Source: Jiella mangrovi
Lineage (GTDB): Bacteria > Pseudomonadota > Alphaproteobacteria > Rhizobiales > Rhizobiaceae
Length of the DNA stretch: 64,000 nucleotides
Assembly (NCBI RefSeq): GCF_017815135.1
Contig: NZ_JAGJCF010000020.1
Coordinates: forward strand, 1 to 64,000
Direction: 5' to 3'
The notes under the pieces are model-generated. The model made no database searches, had not been told where the DNA came from, and saw only the letters and a program-made list of their open reading frames with translations. Below are positions 34,191 to 41,339 of the stretch, one piece after another. The position numbers and the translations under genes were made by a program. Position 1 is the stretch's first letter, and each line of letters starts with the position of its first letter.

Positions 34191-36131
34191 ATGCAGGCAA
34201 GTCAGTTTCGATCAAGTCGCGTTGAAGCTCTTCGGAGCAGCGGTCTTCTCGACCGCTCGCAACAGGAGGAATTCGGACAACTGACTGATCTTGTGCGCGA
34301 TATTCTCGGCGTTCCGGTCGCGATCGTCACGCTCGTCGACGAGCAGCGGCAGGTCTTCGCCGGTCACAGCGGATTGCCATCGCCCTGGGACGAGCGTGGC
34401 GAGACGCCGATGACGCACTCGTTCTGTCAGCACGTCGTCGACCTCAACCGTCCTCTAGTGATCAGCGATGCACGGATTGATCCCAAGCTTCGAGATAATA
34501 TGGCGATTGCCGACATTGGCGTCGTCGCCTATCTCGGCATTCCCCTCTCTCTTCCAGACGGCCAGGTGGTCGGTGCGCTCGCCGCCATCGACAGCCAGTC
34601 ACGAGAGTGGACTGAGACCGACATGCGCCGCCTGCGCTCCATCTCGCAAACGGTCGAGCGCGAGATGTCGGTTCGCGTTTCGGAGAGCCGCTGGCGTTCC
34701 CTGTTCGAAACGATGCAGGAGGGTTTCATCCTCGGTCATGTCGTCCGCGACGAGAGCGGGGAGATCGTCGACTGGCGCTACGAGATCGTCAACGACGCCT
34801 GGTACGACCTGGTCGGCATGCCGAAGGGCACGGCTGTCGGGCGTACGGTTCGAGAGGTCTTTCCGGGTATCGAAGACGAGTGGGTCGACGAGATTGCCCG
34901 GGTCGTGAGGTCGAACAAAGCCATCCGCTTTACCCGGCAGGCGGGCATCCTGGAGCGCTGGTACGATGGCGCCGTCCAGCCGATCGGCAGCGACCGCTTT
35001 ACGGTAATCTTTCTTGAAGTCACCGACCGGATCGCGCAGGAGAAAAGGCAGACTGCGCTTTTGCGCCTTGGCGACGCGCTTCGCAATCGCTCAACCGTCG
35101 AAGGCATCGTCCTTGCGGCGACGCTCTGTATTTCGGAGGGTCTTGCCGCCGAGCGTATTGGGTTCGGCACTGTTGATGACCGCACTGAGACCATCGACGT
35201 GCACGCGGATCGTTGCGCGCCGGGCATCGCTAGTGTCGCCGGTCATCATGCCTTCCGGTCTTTTGGGTCTTACATCGAGGACTTGAAGCGCGGCGAGACG
35301 GTGGCGATTTCAGACGTCGCCGACGATGACCGGACCTCAGCTTCAGCCGCCGTCTTCGCCTCGATCCAGATCCGTTCTCTCTTGAACCTGCCCATCATCG
35401 AGAACGGTCGCTTGGTGTTGATTGTCTTCGCGCATGTTTCGACATCGCACACATGGAGCGAGGACGAACTAAACTTCGTTCAGCAGATCGGCGATCGTGT
35501 CCAATCAGCAATGGGCCGGGTGCGGGCCGAAGAAAGCCAGCGGCTCCTCAACCAAGAACTGGCGCACCGCATGAAGAATTCACTCGCCATGGTGCAGGCG
35601 ATCGCGACGCAGACGCTTCGTCAAGCACGCACTATGGAAGAGGGTCGGGAAGCCATCGGAAGCCGGCTGTCCGCATTGGCGAATGCGCAAGATATCCTGA
35701 CACGGGCGAACTACACCGGCGCGACGATATTAGAGATCGTTGATGCCGCGCTGGCGCCTCACCAAACGGACGACGCCCGGATCGAAGCGGAAGGACCGCA
35801 TATTGATCTGACCGCGCAGCAGGCGCTCGGCATCAGCCTTGCGATCCACGAACTCGCAACGAACGCGGCAAAGTATGGCGCGCTCTCGAACGAGACGGGC
35901 CGCGTCACAATATCATGGGAACAACCGGGCGGCATCTTTCGATTTCGATGGATCGAGTCCAATGGACCAAACGTTACGCTACCAGAACGCCGTGGGTTCG
36001 GCTCGAGACTGATCGAAAAGATCGTCGCCTCTTACTTCGACGGTAAGGCGCAGCTTGACTTCGATCCTGCTGGCATTCGCTTCACGCTGACGGGTTCCGC
36101 CCATCAGATCGATCAAACGTCAAAAGCTTGA
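34191..36131 (+). CDS. HWE-family sensor histidine kinase (GAF-PAS-GAF)
   Basis: A 646-residue soluble kinase. A GAF domain opens it (SRVEALRSSGLLDRSQQEEF, VDEQRQVFAGHSGLP, MTHSFCQHVV), then PAS (about 170-285), a second GAF (about 290-440) and the HWE core: H-box ELAHRMKNSLAMVQ (~457), N-box HELATNAAKYGALSNETG (~553), W-x-E in FRWIESNG, G-box RRGFGSRL. I use ATG 34191: the open frame extends upstream but passes through the transposase scrap. The CQH (cysteine) motif in the first GAF is common in this type. A receiver gene follows after nine bases. The core is a close paralogue of the kinase at 7868. Confidence 0.93.
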   Translation: MQASQFRSSRVEALRSSGLLDRSQQEEFGQLTDLVRDILGVPVAIVTLVDEQRQVFAGHSGLPSPWDERGETPMTHSFCQHVVDLNRPLVISDARIDPKLRDNMAIADIGVVAYLGIPLSLPDGQVVGALAAIDSQSREWTETDMRRLRSISQTVEREMSVRVSESRWRSLFETMQEGFILGHVVRDESGEIVDWRYEIVNDAWYDLVGMPKGTAVGRTVREVFPGIEDEWVDEIARVVRSNKAIRFTRQAGILERWYDGAVQPIGSDRFTVIFLEVTDRIAQEKRQTALLRLGDALRNRSTVEGIVLAATLCISEGLAAERIGFGTVDDRTETIDVHADRCAPGIASVAGHHAFRSFGSYIEDLKRGETVAISDVADDDRTSASAAVFASIQIRSLLNLPIIENGRLVLIVFAHVSTSHTWSEDELNFVQQIGDRVQSAMGRVRAEESQRLLNQELAHRMKNSLAMVQAIATQTLRQARTMEEGREAIGSRLSALANAQDILTRANYTGATILEIVDAALAPHQTDDARIEAEGPHIDLTAQQALGISLAIHELATNAAKYGALSNETGRVTISWEQPGGIFRFRWIESNGPNVTLPERRGFGSRLIEKIVASYFDGKAQLDFDPAGIRFTLTGSAHQIDQTSKA

Positions 36132-36140
36132 ACCGATCCC

Positions 36141-36530
36141 ATGGCACAATCCTTCGATCCTTCCCGCTATGCGGTCCTCATCGTCGAGGACGATGCGATC
36201 GTTCGCACCGAAGCTGTCGATCTTTGTGAGGAGGCGGGTTTTTCGACCTATGAGGCGAAGAATGCCGATCAGGCGATCCGCCTCCTCGAACGCCATCCTG
36301 AAATTCGGGTCCTCTTCACCGACGTCGAAATGCCGGGCACCATGGATGGCCTGAAGCTTGCACATGCCGTCCGCGATCGTTGGCCGCCGGTGACGATCAT
36401 GGTGACTTCCGGCCGCATCAAGGTCGGCAAGGACGACATGCCCGAGAACGGCCTCTTCTTCGCCAAGCCTTACCCGCCGCGAGGCATCATACAGGCGCTT
36501 CAAAGCGTAGCAGCTCAGATCGCCAATTAA
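36141..36530 (+). CDS. Stand-alone response regulator receiver
   Basis: A 129-residue receiver domain: VLIVEDDAIVRTEAVDLCEE (acidic pair), Asp in VLFTDVEMPGTMDGLKLAHA, switch Thr/Ser in TIMVTSGRIKV and Lys in FFAKPYPP. No output domain. It follows the HWE kinase by nine bases and resembles the receiver at 10242, so it is the likely phosphate acceptor of that kinase. Confidence 0.93.
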   Translation: MAQSFDPSRYAVLIVEDDAIVRTEAVDLCEEAGFSTYEAKNADQAIRLLERHPEIRVLFTDVEMPGTMDGLKLAHAVRDRWPPVTIMVTSGRIKVGKDDMPENGLFFAKPYPPRGIIQALQSVAAQIAN

Positions 36531-36665
36531 CCGAGTGGCTCGGTACGGCAGTTCTCATATCTGCTGGACGTCAGCATCAGCGTTTTAGGTGCTTAGGCGA
36601 CTTTCGTCACCAGACACCTCATTTCCCCGCCGAACCTTTGCTTCGACTTCAAGACTGAAATGATT

Positions 36666-37211
36666 TCATCCGCTTTCGTCGAGAGCCATACGCGACTTGG
36701 CGATTTGGGCCATTGAGTTCGCAATCGTGTCGAATGTCGTATTCATCATGTGATGGTGTTCACGGGCAATGGCACCCATCCGGCGGACATCGTCAGCGAG
36801 CATTTCTTCGTGGTTCGCCATTTCGTGGTCGGCAATTTTCGTCACATCGAACTGCGAAGCAAAAATGAAGCGCACGCGGCCCCGCGCGTCTGCGAGCTTG
36901 TTCATCAGCACGAGATTGACGAACGGGCTGCCATCCTTTTTGAAGTTCATCAGCGTCGTGCGGATCGATTGAAGTTCGGGATCGTCGAGAAAGCGACGGA
37001 TCTCTTGCCGGCCCGGTTGATCTCGCACATCGCGCTGGAGGAGCCGACAATTCTGGCCGACCAATTCGTCTGACTCGTAGCCCGACAACTCACAGAAGCG
37101 TGGGTTCACCAGGTTGAGCGGCAGATCCGGGACGTTCGCCTCGGCGATGGTAACCGCTACCCTGGCCCCTTCGGCAAAACGCGCAAGCGACGTCTGTAGA
37201 CTTCCCGACAA
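36666..37211 (-). CDS. Short LOV-domain photoreceptor-like protein
   Basis: A 181-residue protein, essentially one PAS/LOV domain with a helical tail. The LOV signature is intact: NPRFCELSGYESDELVGQNC followed by RLLQRD puts a cysteine (Cys55) at the flavin-adduct position (canonical GxNCRFLQ). The FMN-contact segments FKKDGSPFVNLVLMNKL and FIFASQFDVT have Asn and Gln in the expected places. The tail (~125-181: HEEMLADDVRRMGAIAREHH) is a probable coiled coil and contains no kinase or output domain. Start TTG 37211 with AGGA seven bases upstream. It is divergent from the CheB-CheR-HWE kinase gene, with which it shares a 182-bp promoter region and is duplicated at the window start. Confidence 0.85.
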   Translation of the reverse strand: MSGSLQTSLARFAEGARVAVTIAEANVPDLPLNLVNPRFCELSGYESDELVGQNCRLLQRDVRDQPGRQEIRRFLDDPELQSIRTTLMNFKKDGSPFVNLVLMNKLADARGRVRFIFASQFDVTKIADHEMANHEEMLADDVRRMGAIAREHHHMMNTTFDTIANSMAQIAKSRMALDESG

Positions 37212-37901
37212 TGGAGTTCCTTTCTAGATTTCTGGTCTAGGATGGAAACCGAAATCGACCGGTCAAGCAGAACCGGGCAACTCGGCCACGACCTTTTGTC
37301 GCCACGAGATGCGACATAGGGACTGCCGTAACGGGTTGTTACTATTTGGCTTAGCCTCTAGACTCGCGATTCATTAACGAAAGGATCAGCAGGTTGGACG
37401 CACAGGCCGGGGTCGCGGTCCCCGTCATTGGCGTCGGCGCTTCGGCGGGCGGCCTCGAGGCGATCCGCGAAATGTTGAACGCGGCTGGACCGGAGACGCA
37501 TTTTGCGATCGTGATCGTCCAGCATCTCGATCCGACGCACGAAAGCCTCCTCGCCGAGCTTCTCGCGCGTCATACGACGATGCCAGTCAGGCAGGTCGAA
37601 GGCGGCGAGCTCGTGCGTCCGGGCGAGGTTCACGTCATCCCGCCTGGTCACAAGCTTGAGATCCGAGGCGGACGGCTTGAGCTGACCGAATTCATTCAAC
37701 CCCGAGGACTACGTCGGCCCATCGACGACTTCTTCGAGAGCCTTGCTCGCGATCAGGGCTCAAACGCGGCCTGCGTCATCCTGTCGGGGACGGGGGCCGA
37801 CGGCACCACGGGCCTGCGTGCCGTAAAGGAACACGGCGGCCTTTGCATCGCGCAGGACCCTGACACCGCGAAGTATGACGGTATGCCGGTCTCCGCGGTC
37901 G
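37149..37901. repeat. Direct repeat, copy B (pairs with 1-753)
   Basis: The intact-locus copy of the repeat described at 1-753: 5' 63 bp of the LOV gene, the divergent promoter region and the first ~169 codons of the CheB-CheR kinase. The first 660 bp are identical to copy A, and the last 93 bp differ at nine positions. Both copies are in the same orientation, 37148 bp apart. Confidence 0.95.
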
Positions 37902-40804
37902 GAACGGGTCTGGTCGATTTTGTTCGCGCGCCGGGCGGGATCGTTGCATGTTTGAAGGACTTCTTTGACCGGCAGGAAGAGGGCGGACCTCGCGAGGGCG
38001 CGGCAGCCGCCGTTGCTGACCATGTCGACGACATTTGTAGCACGCTCCGCGAGGTGATCGGGCACGACTTCTCCGGTTACAAGCGAACGACGCTCGTGCG
38101 GCGTATCGACCGGCGCATGAAAGTGCTGGGCATCAAGACTCCCCAGGACTACCTCGACCGCATCCGCAGCTCTTCCGATGAATGCGACGCCCTGTTTCGC
38201 GACCTAATGATCAACGTGACGCGCTTTTTTCGCGATCCGGAGATGTTCGAGGTTCTGCGCGAGAAGGTCATCGCACCGCTCGTCTCGCGGCGAGGTACGA
38301 ATGACGAGGTTCGGGTCTGGGTCTCTGGCTGTTCCAGTGGCGAGGAAGCCTACTCGATCGCCATCCTCATCGCGGATGCTCTTCGTGGTCTTGTTGAACG
38401 CCCCTTCGTCCATGTCTTTGCGACTGACATCGACGAGCGGATGCTGGCGATCGCCAGGGAAGGCAAGTATCCGTTGTCGGCCATGGCCGACATCCCGGAG
38501 CGCCTGCGTCAGCAGCATACCGTCGCCCATGAGAATTTCTTTCAGATGAGTGCGAAGATTCGGGACATGGTCCGATTTTCCTCGCACTCGATCATCAAGG
38601 ACCCACCATTCTCGCGGCTCGACCTCATCTCCTGCCGCAACATGCTCATCTACTTCGATGAGCGCCTGCAGCGGCAAGTGTTCCCGATCCTGCACTATTC
38701 GCTGAAGCCGGACGGAATGTTGTTCCTCGGTCCTTCCGAGAGCATTGGGCGCCACGAGGACATGTTTGCGGACGTTGACCGAAAGGCGCGCATCTTTCGT
38801 CGTCTTAAGGGTCGCACCCCTTATCCGATCCGTCTTACGACCGATGGCCAGAACACCCGTCCGCGGCGTGAACGGCATCCTTCGAGCGAGCCTTCGTCCG
38901 ACAGGCCCGCGGTGGACACGGTGCTACGCCGACTTGCCGATCGGTATGCGCCGGCCAGCGTCGTCGCGGACCGCGACGGCGCGGTGCTGCGGACAACGGG
39001 CCGCTTGTCGAAGTATCTCGAGTTTCCCGACGCTAATGACGGGGAAATCTCCGTCACCCAGGTGGCACGACCGGGCCTGCGCGAAGTTTTGCCTGCGCTC
39101 TTGCGTCAGGCAATCGATAAGGCCGAGCGGACGATCGCGAAGAATGTCGTCGTCAGAGCCGAGTTTGGCCAGCAGAGCATCGACGTCGTCGCCGACCCGC
39201 TCGAGGGAGGAACGGTCCTTGTCGTTTTTCGCGACACCGCTCTCTTCGATCCGGGCGAGGATGACATGGCCGATCTTCTGCCCGCCGAAAGCGCGGCCGA
39301 CGAACTTGAAGAGGAGTTGCGGCAGACGCGGCACAAGCTGCGGAGCGCGGTCGAAGAGCTCGAGACCGCGAACGAGGAGCTTAAGAGTTCCAACGAAGAG
39401 ATGATGTCGATGAACGAGGAGCTTCAGTCGACGAATGAGGAGCTTTCGACGGTCAATGACGAGCTGAAGTCCAAGGTCGATCAGCTGACCACCGCGAATT
39501 CCGACTTGCGGAATTTTTTGGAATCGACCCGGCTCGCGGTCGTCGTCGTCGACACAGACATGCGGATCCGGACCTACACGGAGGCTGCTCTTGATGTGTT
39601 TCCGTTCCAGGCCAGCGATCGCGGTCGGCGTCTAACGGACGTCTCCAACGTTCTGGCAGACGACGACCTCCTGAACGATGCACGATCCATCCTCGCCGGT
39701 GGCGAACCGATCTTGAGCACGGTCTCGTCGAGGGAAGGGACGCGGCACTATGCCATGCGCGTCATGCCCTACCTGTTGCTCGATGGCTCGATTGACGGTG
39801 CGACGATCGTACTTTCGGACATCACAGAGCAGCTCGACATGCAGGCAGCGCTTGAGGAACAGCGCGAACGGCTTCGCATGGCGGTCCGGATCGCCGGCGT
39901 CGGCATCTGGGAGTACCAGGTCAACGAAGATCGCATCATCGCCGACGAGACCGAGCTGTCGATCTTCGGGCTGGTCGGACAGGCGCCGACTGATCTGAAG
40001 GCTTGGTTGGCGGTTATCGACAGCGAAGACCGCTCGAATGTCGAGAAGGCGCTACGCCGAACGGCAACGGGCGGCGCGGACTTCGAGGAGACGTTCCGTG
40101 TGCGCCGGAGCAACGACACCGAAACCTATCTCCGCGGCTTTGGGCGGCTGGTCATCGGTGAGAGTCCAACACGCATCATGGGCGTCACCATCGACGTGAC
40201 GCGTGAGATGCGTTTCAGCGAACAGCGTGAATTGATGTTGCGCGAGATGAACCATCGCGTGAAAAACCTCTTCGCCGTCATCGCCAGTATCGTCTCGGGC
40301 GCAGCCAGGTCCGCGCCAGATGTCACCGCTTTGGCCGAAACGGTGCGCGAGCGCATTGCCGCGCTCGGGCGTGCCCATTCGCTCACACAGGTCTCGACAG
40401 GAGCGAGCGAGGTTCCATTGGGGGAGATCGTGCGAGAGGTCGTCGAACCGTACCGCGAAAATGACAACGTTCATTTCGCTGGCCCCGCTGTCATGATCCG
40501 GATCAGCGAACTGACCGCTTACGCCCTGATCCTCCACGAATGGGCAACGAACGCCGTGAAGTACGGCGGGTTGGGCCCGATTGGTGCGGGCCTGCGCGTG
40601 ACATGGACAGAGCAAAATGGCGTCGGTCTTGTGATCGAATGGATCGAAACGATCGACGGCGAGCCGAATAGCACCGACGCACGCAGCAGTGGATTTGGTT
40701 CGCGCCTCGTAAAAGCGTCCCTTTCCCAACTGGGAGCGCACTGCGACATCGACTGGTCGGGCCGCGAGCGGCGCATAACTCTAACCGTTCCGGGTTCGAC
40801 ATGA
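37394..40804 (+). CDS. CheB-CheR-PAS-HWE hybrid chemosensory histidine kinase
   Basis: An 1136-residue fusion. CheB methylesterase (~1-175; Ser in GASAGG, His in QHLDPTHES, Asp in GTGADGT), CheR methyltransferase (~205-475; RVWVSGCSSGEEAYSIAIL for SAM at ~310, SCRNMLIYFDE at ~414), a flexible link, a coiled coil (~636-706, repeated NEELKSSNEEMMSMNEELQS), two PAS domains (~706-815 and ~820-945) and an HWE kinase (H-box REMNHRVKNLFAVI ~949, N-box HEWATNAVKYGG ~1048, WxE in IEWIE ~1081). Start TTG with AAAGGA. Similar fusions occur in rhizobia and are thought to bypass CheA. Its stop overlaps the start of a receiver gene (ATGA). Expressed divergently from the LOV gene. Confidence 0.93.
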   Translation: MDAQAGVAVPVIGVGASAGGLEAIREMLNAAGPETHFAIVIVQHLDPTHESLLAELLARHTTMPVRQVEGGELVRPGEVHVIPPGHKLEIRGGRLELTEFIQPRGLRRPIDDFFESLARDQGSNAACVILSGTGADGTTGLRAVKEHGGLCIAQDPDTAKYDGMPVSAVGTGLVDFVRAPGGIVACLKDFFDRQEEGGPREGAAAAVADHVDDICSTLREVIGHDFSGYKRTTLVRRIDRRMKVLGIKTPQDYLDRIRSSSDECDALFRDLMINVTRFFRDPEMFEVLREKVIAPLVSRRGTNDEVRVWVSGCSSGEEAYSIAILIADALRGLVERPFVHVFATDIDERMLAIAREGKYPLSAMADIPERLRQQHTVAHENFFQMSAKIRDMVRFSSHSIIKDPPFSRLDLISCRNMLIYFDERLQRQVFPILHYSLKPDGMLFLGPSESIGRHEDMFADVDRKARIFRRLKGRTPYPIRLTTDGQNTRPRRERHPSSEPSSDRPAVDTVLRRLADRYAPASVVADRDGAVLRTTGRLSKYLEFPDANDGEISVTQVARPGLREVLPALLRQAIDKAERTIAKNVVVRAEFGQQSIDVVADPLEGGTVLVVFRDTALFDPGEDDMADLLPAESAADELEEELRQTRHKLRSAVEELETANEELKSSNEEMMSMNEELQSTNEELSTVNDELKSKVDQLTTANSDLRNFLESTRLAVVVVDTDMRIRTYTEAALDVFPFQASDRGRRLTDVSNVLADDDLLNDARSILAGGEPILSTVSSREGTRHYAMRVMPYLLLDGSIDGATIVLSDITEQLDMQAALEEQRERLRMAVRIAGVGIWEYQVNEDRIIADETELSIFGLVGQAPTDLKAWLAVIDSEDRSNVEKALRRTATGGADFEETFRVRRSNDTETYLRGFGRLVIGESPTRIMGVTIDVTREMRFSEQRELMLREMNHRVKNLFAVIASIVSGAARSAPDVTALAETVRERIAALGRAHSLTQVSTGASEVPLGEIVREVVEPYRENDNVHFAGPAVMIRISELTAYALILHEWATNAVKYGGLGPIGAGLRVTWTEQNGVGLVIEWIETIDGEPNSTDARSSGFGSRLVKASLSQLGAHCDIDWSGRERRITLTVPGST

Positions 40805-41172
40805 CCGATATCTCGCTATCCGGCGTCCGCGTGCTTGTCGCCGAGGACGAAGCGTTGGTCGCCATGGATTTGGCTGACATGATCGAGGCAGAGGCGGGGG
40901 CGGTTATCGGTCCGTTCGCGACGGTCCACGAGGCGAAAGAAGCAGCTTGTGCGTCGAGTATCGATGTCGCACTGCTCGACGTGCGCCTCAAGGACGGCGA
41001 AGTCTACCCGGCCGCTGATGCCCTTCGGGAATTGGGGGTTCCGCTCGTGTTCCATTCCGGACATGTTGACCGGCCTTATCTTGAAGAGCGTTATCCAGGC
41101 TGTCAGTGCTGCTCCAAGCCGTCGACGTCACATGCGCTCATCCGCGCCATGAATGCCGTTACGCGTCCGTGA
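40801..41172 (+). CDS. Stand-alone response regulator receiver, coupled to CheB-CheR-HWE kinase
   Basis: A 123-residue receiver: VRVLVAEDEALVAMDLADMI, phosphoacceptor Asp in VALLDVRLKDGEVYPAADAL, Ser in VFHSGH and Lys in CSKPS. It differs in type from the other two receivers of the window and is closer to the small receivers next to HWE/CheBR kinases in other rhizobia. The ATG overlaps the kinase stop (ATGA at 40801-40804), so the pair is translationally coupled. Confidence 0.93.
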   Translation: MTDISLSGVRVLVAEDEALVAMDLADMIEAEAGAVIGPFATVHEAKEAACASSIDVALLDVRLKDGEVYPAADALRELGVPLVFHSGHVDRPYLEERYPGCQCCSKPSTSHALIRAMNAVTRP

Positions 41173-41339
41173 GTTCGGCAGATGTATGCCTGCTTGACTG
41201 CGAGAGTGAGTGGCAGATCGGACCGTCGCGATAAGCAGCCGCCGGGGTCACTGTAACGGCATCGCGTCAGACAATTTGTCGCGCATATTTAGCCACTATC
41301 GTTGTTAAATCCGAAACGGGCTGGCATTTACCGTGGGTT

